Shown here: positions 10,726 through 22,069 of the stretch, piece by piece
How the letters are laid out: each line of letters starts with the position of its first letter
How positions within the stretch are numbered: position 1 is the first letter of the stretch
DNA from: Piezodorus guildinii
Taxonomy: Eukaryota > Arthropoda > Insecta > Hemiptera > Pentatomidae
Assembly: GCA_023052935.1 (NCBI GenBank)
Contig: CM041294.1
Span: 12,511,791 to 12,575,790 of the forward strand
Direction of reading: 5' to 3'
DNA: 64,000 nt
The notes under the pieces: model-generated
Database searches by the model: none
What the model saw: only the letters and a program-made list of their open reading frames with translations
Told to the model about the DNA's origin: nothing
Program-made: the position numbers and the translations under genes

Positions 10726-11112
10726 TTTATTTCCTTTCTTTTTTTATTTTTCTGTATTACGATTGCGGAAGATCTGATAGCTCACGTACCTGAAGGTACT
10801 CAACGTTTAATGTTTATACTCCATTTTGATAAGAAATTTCTTTACTTTATCTGGTTATTATATTTCGTAGCTAGGAGGCCGTATCTAACGTAAATAAGTT
10901 AAAATAGCTTTAAGGTTTGAAAAGAAAATCTGCGTTTGAATTATGTTTATAATATATGCGTTTCAATCGTGTCTTGTCCCATATATATATATATATATAT
11001 ATGTCGTGTCACAATGTTTGTTCGGAATAAACTCTGAAATTACTGAACCGACTTTGATCAAACTTTGTAAGTATCTGTTATTTGGTCCAACTTAAATGAT
11101 AGACTTAAAAAA
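10726..11112. other. Unassigned, with TA microsatellite
   Basis: AT-rich, with a (TA)11 tract at about 10980-11002. The sequence after it ('ttactgaaccgactttgatc') resembles the 'accgattttgatnaa' phrase common in insect rolling-circle repeats, too weak to assign. Confidence 0.35.
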
Positions 11113-11250
11113 TATATTTTTACTTTCACTTATTATATATAGTAGGGGGAAGTATTGCGATCGTGAAAATTTTCGAATTCCAGTTTTCAACGGAAATACA
11201 CGTTTTAAGGTCCTCTGAGTCCATATAACCAAGTCCCCCAAAAAGGTCTG
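11113..11250 (-). mobile_element. 0.9-kb family, 3' end fragment
   Basis: Minus-orientation 3' terminus: tttactttcactta then tatatatagta, 'gcgatcgtgaaaattttcg' and 'aaaaaggtctgtgtg'. Truncated in the microsatellite region. Confidence 0.8.
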
Positions 11251-11302
11251 TGTGGCTGTCAAAAAGGCTGTTACGCTAACCACCCAGCTACAAGTGATCC
11301 CA

Positions 11303-11854
11303 GTTCAAAAACGAAAAATTGCATTAAAAAAAAATATTTTTCTGTTTTCTCCTTTAGTTGGGTATCGAATTTATTCAATTTATATATTTACCTGTTTTTT
11401 ATCAGCGTTAACAAGATAATATAGTTATTTTTATTGAATCTACAAAATTAAAGGTACTTTAGAGGAAGAAAATATAAAATATCGGCATTTAAGCCCTGTC
11501 AGACCATTTTAATCAGAATAAAACCTACATGATATTAAATCCCATTAAATTATACATCGATATAGCGAGGTTAATCAAAATCGTCTTAACCGTTTTCGAG
11601 AAAATCGAAAAAAGGTGCAAAGTGCAAGGTATAAAGTGGCTCTTCTAGAAAGCTCATTTTGATGAAAAAGGTTTTGTAACGTTTCAGGCGTATATTTGTC
11701 TTAAATATGAAATTTCAGTTTCATAGGACTTACCGTTTCCGCCCGAGAGTTACCACACACGGACACACACAGACCTTTTTGCGGGACTTGGTTATTTGGA
11801 CTCAGGGGGCCCTAAAACGTGTATTTTCGTTGAAAATTGGAATTCGAAATATTT
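11303..11854 (+). mobile_element. 0.9-kb family, internal-to-3' part
   Basis: Plus orientation from 'gttcaaaaacgaaaaattgc' to 'ggaattcgaaatat'. The 5' third and terminal palindrome are missing, and it joins directly to an inverted copy at about 11855. Confidence 0.8.
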
Positions 11855-12367
11855 GGATAAAAATGGTCTGACAGGGCTTAAATGCCGATATTTTAAATTT
11901 TCTTCCCCCAAAGTACCTTTAATTTTGTAGATTCAATAAAATTAACTAGATTATCTTGTTAACGCTGATGAAAAACAGGTAAATATATAAATTGAATAAA
12001 TTCGATACCCAACTAAAGGAGAAAACAGAAAATATATTTTTTTAACGCACTTTTTCGTTTTTGAACATAAGAGCAGTAATATACATGTATGATATACCGT
12101 TGGAAAGCTAAAGATTTTAGAAAATAAATTATCTCATACACAAGCTTTTAAAAGTTAATAGGGAGCGATGAAATGAACATAAAACTAACTGATTATTTTA
12201 GATAATAATATAATAGATTTTTTAATGAAACACATGTTTCTATAGAAATTTAATTTAATTAATTCTTTAATAGTTTCACGTATTTTTTTATCTCTAACTG
12301 TATTTGAAAATTCTTTCATTGATTTTAAAAATCGAGGTAAGTGAAAGTCGTGTGTTGCGCGCACCAG
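11855..12367 (-). mobile_element. 0.9-kb family, 5' half inverted
   Basis: Minus orientation from 'ggataaaaatggtctgacag' to the 5' end (rc) ggtaagtgaaagtcg..gcgcgcaccaga. With 11303-11854 it makes a head-to-head palindrome of a few hundred bp per arm. Confidence 0.85.
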
Positions 12368-12851
12368 ATTTTTTTTTATGAGAAGAAATAATCTGAATAA
12401 AACTAGGTCAAAAGCCCAGCAACTCATTCTTTTCAGGACTAGCAGACGCAGCCCCGCTATCAGAAAAGAAGATGGCACCGCGGCAGCTAGTAATTTGGCG
12501 GGTCTTGCTGATAACTAACCGACAGAACAAGTTAGCGCCTCTTCTATCTATCTGCCCCAAATCCAAGTTAATATATATCCACTCTCTGATTCACTGTTAA
12601 TGTCCTCCATTCAGGCCTTCTCTCAATTTATTTCACCACCTCCAATAGCTCTTTACTATCTGATTGGAGGGAATATGAAGGCCTTCTACCCGAGATTTTA
12701 AGATTTTAGAAATTTCTTAAGGATATTTTTTAGATTTTGAAATAACTATCTGACGTATAATTTTGGTTGCTGTTTTTTTTAAATTAAACATTATTTACAA
12801 CAAAAGTTTTAAAAAATTACATACACAGTCATAGGGACTGCAGATAGAAGC

Positions 12852-12908
<57 letters not shown>

Positions 12909-13180
12909 TTCTCGATTTTCACTGGGATTCTATTGGCATTTTTTTTTTTTTTTTATGATTGTCTCATTTAATTGTTAAACATCATCAACCTGTTGAGATA
13001 TATCTTGAAGTATGCATCGTAATCTGAATGTGTCTTTAGACTGTATCAGTAGGTGGTACATATACACAATTTTTTATTGACCTGCCATTGTATAAAGTAA
13101 ATTCAGACATTTACGAATAAACTTTATAGCTGTTTAACAGAGATAACCTCAGTTTCTCTCCCTGGTATCCAAAAAAGCTA
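12368..13180. other. Unassigned, with 53-bp poly-T tract
   Basis: 12854-12906 is an uninterrupted T-run and 12941-12955 is a second one; either could be the poly-A tail of a minus-strand retro-insertion that cannot be delimited. 12415-12560 is moderately GC-richer. No coding signal. Confidence 0.4.
12854..12906. repeat. 53-bp homopolymer T tract
   Basis: Uninterrupted T-run, among the longest in the window. Likely replication-unstable; possible relic of a retrotransposon poly-A tail in minus orientation. Confidence 0.7.
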
Positions 13181-13232
13181 TGTGTATTTCCGTTGAAAAC
13201 TGGAATTCGAAAATTTTCACGATCGAAAGTAA
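13181..13232 (+). mobile_element. 0.9-kb family, short 3' fragment
   Basis: About 50 bp match the 3' block 'gtgtatttccgttgaaaact...cacgatcg', followed by aaagtaag. Both sides are unrelated. Confidence 0.6.
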
Positions 13233-13644
13233 GCTGGTCTATGTACTGACTTTTGGTGGAGTAAAAAGTTCTACAAGTGGGAGATGTGGTTTTTTTCCGT
13301 CACTGTCTGATGCTCTTATGTTATCCAGAGAGCCTAAAGAATATAAATTGCAACTATAATAAATTTAGTGGAAAAAAAAATACAAAATGTATGAAAAAAT
13401 CAGTGAATTTTGGTTCAGGTGGTTTGACCATATCTTCGAAGTGTCACACGTAAAGGACCACCCATATTTAACTGGGAAATGGAAGGATGGAGACCGAGAG
13501 AAGACCTAGAAGTCAAAGAAGCCTTCAAAAAGAGAAAACTCCATCCTGATATCTTCAAGAAAAGCTGTAAGAATTTTCTTTTATGTTCGTATTCATTTCA
13601 ATTTATTATTTTATAATAACAATTTTCATCATTGTCAAGTAAAT

Positions 13645-14353
13645 TTTTACCGAAAAGACGGAATATATGATTAGTAGCCGAAATGGTGGCGATCTTGAGA
13701 ATATTACTATTTCAGGGCATACTTTTGAACAAGTAGAGAAATCCAAGTATTTAGGTTCAATGATTACAAGAATAAATGAAATCCAGGAAGAAATAAAGTC
13801 CTGGTTAAAGGTGGGAAATGCGTGTTATTATTCAGTTGCTAAGTTACTTAGTTCGCGGCTTCTATCTAAAAACTTAAAGGTTAGAATTTATAAAACTATT
13901 ATTCTTCCAACGGTTCTTTACGGATGTGAAACGTGGCCGCTTACTTTGAAGGATGAACAACTCCTTAAGGTTTTCGAAAATAAGGTATTGCGTAAAATAT
14001 ATGGTCCGAAGAGAGATGAGGCCACTGGGGAGTTTAGAAGGTTCCACAACGCGGGATTGCGGAACTTGTATCATGTGAATATAATTGAGTTGATAGCATC
14101 GCTAAGACTCAAATGGGCGAGTAAAGTTGTTGGGCTCGATGACGAGCGGATTCCGAAAAAGTTGGTACTTGCTGATCCGACTGGTAGGCGTCCGAAAGGT
14201 AGGCCAAAGCGTAGATGGGAGGATTGCGTTAAGGCTGATCTCGGGGGCTTGGGCTTGAATGGTGAACATTGGACGAGTCTGTGTAGGCGGACTTTGGTGG
14301 TATCGGCATCGAACCTTCGGGTTCGCTAAGCCTATTATTATTATTATTATTAT
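13645..14353 (+). pseudogene. Non-LTR reverse transcriptase C-terminal region, copy 1
   Basis: A 220-codon ORF (13667-14329) covers the end of an RT and its C-terminal domain: 'KYLGSMIT' (primer-grip region), 'ILPTVLYGCETWPLTLKDEQ', then 'RPKGRPKRRWEDCVKADL'. The YADD-containing part is absent. It is preceded in frame by 'KTEYMISSRNG', matching the paralogue at 48916-50040. The 3' tail is a TTA/ATT microsatellite (14333-14353), not poly-A, as in some CR1/I-like elements; the clade is not settled. 5'-truncated and non-functional. Confidence 0.85.
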
Positions 14354-14604
14354 GTCAAGTAAATTTTAAGAAAAAAGTTTTATCTTCCCCCACAAAAATG
14401 AAAACAAATTAGACGAATTTCCTCTGGGGCTTTAATAGCAAGAATTTTGTATATATATTAGCAAGAAAAAGATATATTAACAATCTTCTAATATTTACTC
14501 ATCTAATAACTTAATTACCAAGATATTCTTTTAGAAGACTTTCATTGTAAAAACTAAATAACATAAAAAATTATAATTACAAAACTAAAACTTATATTGG
14601 GATC

Positions 14605-14893
14605 ACCTGTAGCAGGATGGCTAGCATGACAGCCTCCTATGCCAAAGGTCACGTGTTCAAATACGCAAGTGGTCCTAAGATTTTTTAATGGGAGTAAACA
14701 AAATCCTTAGTTATGCCTTCCTTCAGAGGTGACGTAAAAATGACGTAAAAAAAGCCTGTGCGATGTCAGGTACTCGTTAAAGATCTCTATACTAACTAAA
14801 CCTGGAGAGGCAAAAAATTAGGACGCCCACTGTAGCATCGTCCGATTAGCCATATTAGCATAAAGTTACGTAGAATAAACAAACAAACAAAAA
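14605..14893 (+). mobile_element. tRNA-derived SINE, type 1, best copy
   Basis: A-box-like tagcaggatgg (14610-14620) and B-box-like gttcaaatac (14655-14664) are spaced as in a tRNA gene. The family body and an aaacaaacaaac-type tail follow. This is the only copy here with both Pol III boxes and the tail. Confidence 0.75.
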
Positions 14894-14944
14894 CATAACT
14901 GATTATTTAATAAAACACTTTATTTACATCGAAACTTTGATCTT

Positions 14945-15850
14945 TTACTTTCACTTACTATATATAGTGAGGGGAAGTATTGCGATCGTGAAAATTTTCG
15001 AATTCCAGTTTTCAACGGAAATACACGTTTTAGGATCCCCTGAGTCCAAATAACCAAGTCCCGCAAAAAGGTCTGTGTGTGTGTTGTGTGTGTGTGGTGT
15101 GGTAAATCCCGGGCGGAAACTAAAAGCCCTATGAAACTGAAATTTCATATTTAAGACAACTTAACGTCCGAGATGTTCCAAAAACTTTTTCATCAAAATC
15201 GGCTAACCAGAAGAGCCACTATATAACATGCATATTGCACCTTTTTATGATTGTCTTAAAAACGGTTCCGACGATTTTGATTAAACTCGCTATATCAATG
15301 TAAAATTTAATGAGCTTTAATATAATGTAGGTTTCATTCCGATTTAAATAGTATGATAGGACTTAAATGCCGATGGTTTAAAATTTCTTCCTCTAAAGTA
15401 CCTTTAATTTTTTAGATAGAAAAAAGTTAACTATACTGTCTTCTTATCATTGCTAAAAACAGCTAAGTATACAAGTTAAACGAATTTGATAACGTATTAT
15501 AAGAGAAAGCTGAAAAAATACTTTTTTTAATGCAATTTTTTGTTTTTTAACATAAGAACAGTAATATACATGTATGATACACCGTTTGAGAGCTAAAATT
15601 TTTAGGAAAAGTATTGTCTTATATACAAGCTTTTAAATGTTGATAGAGGGTGATGAAAAGCCAATAAAACTAACTGATTATTTTATACAATAATATAATA
15701 GATTATTTAATAAATCACATGTTTCTATAGAAATTCCATTTAATTAATTCTTTAATGGTTTTACTCATTTTTATCTCTTACTTTACTTGAAAATTCTTTA
15801 ATCCATTTAAAAAACGGAGGTAAGTAAAAGTCATGTTTTGCCCGCACCAG
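14945..15850 (-). mobile_element. 0.9-kb family copy, full length
   Basis: 3' end (rc) ttactttcacttac + tatatatag with an imperfect palindrome partner (tgagg), GT microsatellite at 15074-15099, and 5' end (rc) aagtcatgttttgcccgcaccaga. More diverged than most copies. Confidence 0.85.
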
Positions 15851-15857
15851 ATATTTT

Positions 15858-15946
15858 TTATCTCTAAGTTTATTTTAAAAAACTCTGAAATTAATTTTAA
15901 CAACGGAGGTAAGTGAAAGTTGTGTGTTTCCCGCACCAGATTTTTC
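15858..15946 (-). mobile_element. Extra 0.9-kb 5' terminus abutting the previous copy
   Basis: A second 5' end (rc: ggtaagtgaaagttgtgtg..ccgcaccaga) lies directly beyond the first with only about 85 bp of body. A partial tandem of the terminus, as rolling-circle elements often produce. Confidence 0.7.
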
Positions 15947-16099
15947 TTACTTAAAAAAATGATACTACAATAATCTACATAATATACAGCATAATAAAAC
16001 CTGTTTTGGTGTAAGACTGTGTTAATTATTTCAACTCTAATTTCATTTAATAGTACTTAAACTGATTTTAACAACTAAGATGTCTTACTGTGTACTATG

Positions 16100-16725
16100 T
16101 TATGTATCTTTATATTGCTTATCATGTAATTCAATATTGTATTTACTTGCCTTAATTTTATATCTTGAATATATGAATTTGTATTCCTTATTGCTTTTGG
16201 TTTAGTCAATTACAGTCTATTTCTGTATACTGTTTAACTGTTTCTTATAATAGTTTTTTGCATAAATTAGGGATTATGTAATTCAATTTTATATTTAAAT
16301 GCCTTAATTTTATATCTTGTATATATGTATATGTATTCCTTACAGCTTTTAAGCTTAGTCAACTACTGCTTCATACTGTGTTACTTTCTTTATAATTGTA
16401 TTTTATATTCCTTATGTATTATATTGTTTTTGCTGTGTAGTGTGTTACTGTTTCTTTATAATTTTATTTTATATTTCTTATGTATTATATAGTTATTTTT
16501 TGCTGTATAGTGTGTTACTGTTTCTTTATAAAATTGTGTTGTATTATTTAAGTATTGTATTGTATCATACTGTGTACTGTTACTGTTTGTTATTGTACTT
16601 TTATTGAATTGCCGCAGGTGAACTCCTTTCCCACACACGGGCTCGCCTTAGTGGGATAGTGACTTCTACTTGCACTGTAATATGTCTGTGTTTTGATTCG
16701 AATAAATAAGTTTATAAAAAAAAAA
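16100..16725 (+). repeat. Tandemly repeated 3'-UTR-like region with poly-A end
   Basis: A segment around 16125 ('atgtaattcaat...ccttaattttatatcttg') recurs about 153 bp later. Three units of roughly 65-70 bp then start at about 16378, 16440 and 16510 ('tgtgttactgtttctttata'). Next comes 'cccacacacgggctcgcctt' and 'aataaataagtttat' plus an A-run at 16713. The layout suggests the 3' UTR of a non-LTR retrotransposon with a polyadenylation-like signal; no ORF is attached. Confidence 0.5.
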
Positions 16726-16819
16726 AGAAAAAGATAAGTAAAAGTCCTATGGTTTTAATTTGTTAATGTAGAATACAATAAAAATAAATGTTTCATTTTA
16801 TAGTAAATATCACATTGCC

Positions 16820-17020
16820 TCAATCTTCCTCATGCACAGGATCAATATAAGTTTGCCATTGGTTGAAATTCGTCCAATCCAAAAATCGTACATTGACCTG
16901 TTCCGGTCCAATAGGATTGTCGACAAGGGGGCGGATAATACCCTCTAATTCCGAAAACACTAAAACCACCATATCCCAGGATGGAATCGATACACATCGG
17001 TTCGGGAAATCGTAATACAA
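16820..17020 (-). CDS. 66-codon ORF, unknown
   Basis: Minus-strand ORF with non-repetitive, protein-like composition ('FSELEGIIRPLVDNPIGPEQ', 'VRFLDWTNFNQWQTYIDP') in locally higher-GC DNA. Not recognised. It could be the broken end of a mobile-element or captured gene. The downstream part is cut by the 0.9-kb element at 17146 on the other side. Confidence 0.25.
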   Translation of the reverse strand: MYYDFPNRCVSIPSWDMVVLVFSELEGIIRPLVDNPIGPEQVNVRFLDWTNFNQWQTYIDPVHEED

Positions 17021-17145
17021 ATTGGAAACATTGTGTATCTCAAATATGGATCTTCTGTTCTGGTCATAATAACCTTACACTTATCCTCACATATTTTATC
17101 ACTTATCAATTTGTGTTTTATAAAAGAGAGTATATTTTAAAAAAA

Positions 17146-18008
17146 TCTGGTGCGGGCAACACACGACTTTCACTTGCCTCCATTTTTAAAATCAATGAAA
17201 GAATTTTCAAAAACAATTAGAGATAAAAATATGTGAAACTATTAAGGAATTAATTAAATTGAATTTATATAGAAACATGTGTTTTATTAAAAAATCTATT
17301 ATAATATTATTTAAAATAATCAGTTAGTATCATCGGCTTTTCATCAGTCTCTATTAACTTTTAACAGCTTGTGTATAGGATAATATTTTTTTCTAAAATC
17401 TTTAGCATTCAAACGGTATATTACTGCTCTTATGTTCAAAAACGAAAAATTGCATTAAACAAATATTTTTTCTGTTTTCTCCTTTAGTTGGTTGGGAATC
17501 GAATTTATTCAATTTGTAGTTTTTCATCAGCGTTAACAAGATAATATAGTTTTTTTTTTATTGAATCTACAAAATTAAAGATACTATAGGAGAACGAAAT
17601 TTAAAATATCGGCATTTAAGCCCTGTCAGACCATTCTAATCAGAATAAAACCTACATGATGTTAAACCCCATTAAATTTTACATCGATATAGCGAGTATA
17701 ATCAAAATCGTCGGAACCGTTTTCGAGTAAATCGAAAAAAGGTGCAAAATGCATGGTATAAAGTGGCTCTTCTGGTAGCCGATTTTGATGAAAAAGTTTT
17801 TGTAACATCCCCGGACGTAAAGTTGTCTTAAATATGAAATTTCAGTTTCATAGGACTTACCGTTTCCGCCCGGGAGTTACCACGCACACACACGCACCTT
17901 TTTGCGGGACTTGTATTTACGGGAACGTGTATTTCCGTTGAAAACAGGAATTCAAAAATTTTCACGATCTCAATACTTCCCCTTACTATATATAGCAAGT
18001 GAAAGTAA
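17146..18008 (+). mobile_element. 0.9-kb family copy, full length
   Basis: TCTGGTGCGGGCAACACACG start, ACTTTCACTT(G)CC, CA-rich 'cacgcacacacacgcacc', and 3' CTTACTATATATAGCAAG, where one palindrome arm carries T-to-C, then TGAAAGTAA. Confidence 0.85.
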
Positions 18009-18710
18009 AAAAAAAAAAGCAGCAGAGTCTAAGGTTGTATTTTAATAACTTCCAAAACTATTAGAGTCCAAACAGGGTAATACTATTATTTTCGAGGGTT
18101 CGAATATCCGGTCAACGGAAACCAAGAACACTATTTTTTAAAAAGGAAATTTTTACTTACAAAATTTCCCTTTAATATAAAAAAAAAAAAAAAAAATATG
18201 CTAAAAGGTCTATAGGTGGATAATTTATATTTTAAGAATTTATCATATTTCAAACTGGAGCTTGATTCCAATAATTTATACTTGATTTCGAGAATTCATA
18301 CTTATTTAAATTTAAAATGGATATTTTTTCGCAATCAACCTACGTCTAGGGTTAGTTTTAAGTCATAACCGAGGGTAATAAACTTGAATTGGAATGCAAT
18401 TGAAGAGGGAATGCAATACGATTACTGCCTTAACGCTCAAAGGTTTAGAATATCAGTGGGGGATGAGGTCGCTTACTGTATACAGGATTAATTTACCACG
18501 GTAGGCGGAAATTCGAGATATCTTCCTCTTCAAGAACCATTCGATTTTGCATTATAATTTATATAAATAAGAATTGGCGTAAACATTTTTGAAGAGCTAC
18601 ATTTTACAAGAACCGACTAACTTTCTATAATATCAGAATAAGAAAGTTAATTTTTAAAAACAAAATGTAAACTTTTTAACTTAATCATACATTTATGTCA
18701 ACTTTTTACA
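18009..18710. other. Unassigned
   Basis: AT-rich, with an 18-bp A-run at about 18180. Slightly GC-richer around 18330-18500. No ORF or repeat recognised. Confidence 0.45.
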
Positions 18711-18712
18711 AT

Positions 18713-18835
18713 GGGGGCCACCTGTGCTTTAGTCAGTAGCATAACAGCCGGTCGCGGGTTCAAACCTTGTAGATGGCTTTGGGATTTTTCAAAGGAAGTA
18801 AAACCCTTGGTTATGCCTTGCTTAGGATAGAGATA
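18713..18835 (+). mobile_element. SINE type 1, 5' part
   Basis: tRNA-like head with a B-box-like gggttcaaacc (18756-18766) and the beginning of the type 1 body ('gggatttttcaaaggaagta', 'cttggttatgcctt'). 3' part missing. Confidence 0.6.
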
Positions 18836-18891
18836 GGTAAATAGATAGAAAAGATTTCTTATTTTCCAAAATTACAGCACTTTTTTTTATG

Positions 18892-19477
18892 TTCCGACGA
18901 TTTTGATTAAACTCGCTATATCGATGTGAACTTTACGGGCTTCAATATCATTTAGGTTTTATTCTGATTAAAATGGTCTGATAGGGCTCAAATGTGGATA
19001 TTTTAAATTTTCTGTCTCTAAATTGCCTTTAATTTTGTTGATTCTATAAAAATAACCATATATCTTGTTACAACCGATGAAAAACAGGTAAATATATAAA
19101 TTGAATAAATTCGATACCCAACTAAAGGAGAAAACAGAAAAAATATTTTTTTAATATAATTTTTTGTTTTTGAACATAAGAGCAGTAATATACATGTATG
19201 ATATACCGTTGGAAAGCTAAAGATTTAAGAAAAAATATTATCTTATACTAAAGCTTTTAAAAGTTAATAGAGAGTGGTGCAAAGAAGATAAAACTAACTG
19301 ATTATTTTAGATAATAATATAATAGATTTTTTTAAATAAAACACATGTTTCTATATTAATTCAATTTAATTAATTCTTTAATTGTTTCACGTATTTTTAT
19401 CTCTAACTGTATTTGAAAATTCTTTCATTGATTTTAAAAATGGAGGTAAGTGAAGGTCGTGAGTTACCCGCACCAGA
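18892..19477 (-). mobile_element. 0.9-kb family, 3'-truncated copy
   Basis: Begins within 'gttccgacgattttgattaa' and runs to the 5' end (rc) ggaggtaagtgaaggtcgtgagttacccgcaccaga. Microsatellite and hairpin end are missing. Confidence 0.8.
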
Positions 19478-19689
19478 AATTTGTTTTTGCATGATATGTT
19501 TATCATTTAATTTTGAAACATCACCCCTGATTTTAACTATCCAGCTTATCAGCTCCAGTGAACATTTGTCAGTAATGTAATTTACTGTGGCTGGATGTGG
19601 ATAATAGGCGCAAGTATTGGGATTTCTAACTTTAATAATATTTTGACCGTAAATGAATCCCTCCGTCCATAGGAGGGAGCGTGTAATGG

Positions 19690-19828
19690 TGGTCCCGAGT
19701 GCGATGTCAGGTACTCGTTTTAGATCTCTATACTTATTAAATCTGTATATGGAATATTTAGGACTCCCACTGTAGTATCGTCCGACTAGCCACAGTAGCA
19801 TAAAGTGACGTTAAATTAATTAAAAACA
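19690..19828 (+). mobile_element. SINE type 1, 3' part
   Basis: 'gcgatgtcaggtactcgttt', 'gatctctatactt', 'gtagtatcgtccgactagcc', 'aaagtgacgttaaatta'. Promoter half missing. Confidence 0.7.
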
Positions 19829-20330
19829 ATACGAAAAACACACACAAGCCATACGGTGTAAATTAAAGCTAAAGATTAATTTGGTTTTCCCTGAGTAAAA
19901 CTATTCATAAATTGCGTTATCCAACGAAGAATTTTCAGTTTTTCTTTTCACAACTATCTTTGCAAACCACCTCGATCCTACACACGCCACCCAGACGTTA
20001 CAGCACCATTTAACAAAACTTCAAAATTAGTGCAAACTTTGGAAAATTCGACTAAACCAAGAAAAATCCCAATATATTAATTTCGCTCTCTGACATGACA
20101 CCAGCTAACAAGTATATCTTGACAACATCCAAATTCCGAAGATATAGCATTCTGTTTGACATATTGTAAATATATCGATAGATCCTGAACCAATCCTTTA
20201 TCTGTTAGCTTCTAGGGATACTAAATAGTTACCTCAGTTACCTTTTTGAGTTAATTTTTTTTTATTTTTTACACCGCTATAAATTCCTGTTTTCCAATTT
20301 ATTAATTTTCAATTTAATAACTTCCACTTT
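19829..20330. other. Unassigned
   Basis: Mixed-composition DNA with no recognised coding or repeat signal. Confidence 0.45.
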
Positions 20331-20337
20331 TTTTCTC

Positions 20338-20575
20338 TTTGGCGTGACAGGCCGTGTAGGCCTTTGGCCTCGTAGTGTAATCTCCTGGGAAAACATACTC
20401 ACGATTCACGATGAGATTTTACAGAATAGGGTCATCACTCCTCACGCCTATTTTTATGAGTGAATCCCCATTTAATTATATCCTTATAAAAGCCCCGCCG
20501 GGACTGGGATTCGAACTCAGAACCTTTAGCATGAGAGACTAACGCGCTATTCACTCAGCTACGGGCTCCCCCCAA
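20338..20575 (-). mobile_element. tRNA-derived SINE, type 2
   Basis: Minus strand starts with a tRNA-like head: A-box TAGCTGAGTGA (rc near 20558) and B-box GTTCGAATCCC (rc near 20510), followed by an unrelated 150-bp body ('atgagtgaatcccc', 'gagtatgttttcccagg', 'ggcctttggcctcg' on plus). The perfect B-box suggests a young or strong Pol III promoter. The body extending well beyond the tRNA argues against a genuine tRNA gene. Confidence 0.65.
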
Positions 20576-20587
20576 ATTGGATATACT

Positions 20588-21022
20588 TTTTTTTTTTTTT
20601 TTAATTTTTTTTTATTCGTATATATTACAATTTGTCGTAATAGACAATAATAATAGTGCTACAGGATCTCATTCATACAATATAAACAAAAGAAAGTCAA
20701 ATTACATAAAATAACATCAAAATAAATAAACGTATACAAAAACAAAATTTGTAGACAAAATAAATACAAATAAATAAACAAAACATGTCTCATTCATACC
20801 TATGTACAATATTTACAATCAGCTCGGGAACCCCGGACGGGGCTTGTCCCCCCACTTGTGGAAGGACGAGCAGAGTCCAAATGATCCCAGCGCCACCCTC
20901 TCAGCCGCATCATCTGACCAGTGTCAGAACTCCAGAATAGATGTTTACAATATTTCTCGGGGCCACTGCCGTTTCAACCTTCTAGGTGGGTTGTATGGAT
21001 GAGTGGAGCTAGATAGGGATTG
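20588..21022 (-). mobile_element. jockey-like retrotransposon (family B) 3' end
   Basis: 5'-truncated minus-strand insertion. It contains the RT C-terminal coding end ('PRRLKRQWPREIL' region near 20970-21015) and the family B 3' UTR matching 47640-48085, with the A-tail seen as T-runs at 20587-20601. It is flanked by a near-perfect duplication GGATATACT at 20579-20587 and 21023-21031. Confidence 0.8.
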
Positions 21023-21031
21023 GGATATACT

Positions 21032-21505
21032 AGTGTGTCAAAACATTTCGACTGAGATTGTGCTTTGTTCTAAAATTGATTTTGCCAAATTTAAGTAAAA
21101 TTGGGATGGAAAATTATAAAAACATGATATCAGAAAATTTATTTACGCAAACCAACAGCATCCAAGAAATATAAGCGGTGTTTTTTAAAATATTTGTACA
21201 AAAACATTCCTTTAAGTGTGTTCAAGGAAATGATTTTTAAGCTGGCTGGTGTTATCATCCAAGCGTTCATAAAAGGGGTTCAACTAAGCGAAATAATATA
21301 CCTACCTAGAACTGGACTATATTAATTTTCCAGAGTATCTTGAATAGCTTATGGCCTTTTTTTTAGTTTTTTTAATAATTTCATACTTGACTAGATTTCA
21401 ATTCTACACACTCACATTCTATACTATATCTTATAGGCGAGATAGACATCGGTTGGATTATAGCTGATGATAAAAAAAAAAAAAAAAAAAAAACACTCGA
21501 GTTTA
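21032..21505. other. Unassigned
   Basis: AT-rich with an A-run at 21474-21493. Nothing recognised. Confidence 0.45.
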
Positions 21506-21765
21506 TCCCTATATTAGGAGACAGGGGTTGTTAGGATCGGGAGGAAATCTTCCCAATCCGGGGAGGGCTGAGTCAAATAGCTTTTCCGGCAACTGGGCCC
21601 CTAACGCTCCGAATAAACCATTTTGCGAGGAGGGAAAAAGGATAATGCAATCGGTTCCTCCCTTGTAGCCCCTTCTTCTCCTTATAGATACAATCATAAT
21701 CATCATCAAACTCCAATCGTGTCCAAACAATATCAGAAGCTGGGAAGATCATCGAGTGTTGAGTG
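21506..21765 (-). other. GC-richer segment with two overlapping minus ORFs
   Basis: Two overlapping minus-strand ORFs (21730-21509 and 21797-21573) with no recognised motif. The local GC rise and CG dinucleotides (gatcgggaggaaatc, aatccggggagggctg) set it off from the flanks. Unknown origin. Confidence 0.3.
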
Positions 21766-22069
21766 TTTTCACCAGAATTATGAATGAATGCTTTCAATTA
21801 CATATACACAAAAATATTAATAAATCATCAAATATTAAATTAATTACAATTACAATATGAAATTACAATAAGTAATTAGCAATAAGTCTGTCGAATTAAA
21901 TCTTTTTCGTTTAGTTGTTATTTTCATTTGCATAAAATATCTCTATCACTGCCAGATTCTCATTTTTGAAAATCAATTTAACACGTTCACACCGCACAGA
22001 GGGCAAAATCACCGATTTAGATGGACAAAATTCAAGTCAAAAGTTTGTTATTTTCCAGTGCTTCACCTT

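Noticed and set aside
16456..16638. 60-codon minus ORF near 16.5 kb
   Set aside because: Falls entirely in tandemly repeated AT-rich 3'-UTR-like DNA.
20500..20575. Possible genuine tRNA gene on the minus strand
   Set aside because: A and B boxes are good, but the acceptor stem pairs poorly and a SINE-like body follows, so a tRNA-derived SINE is the better call.
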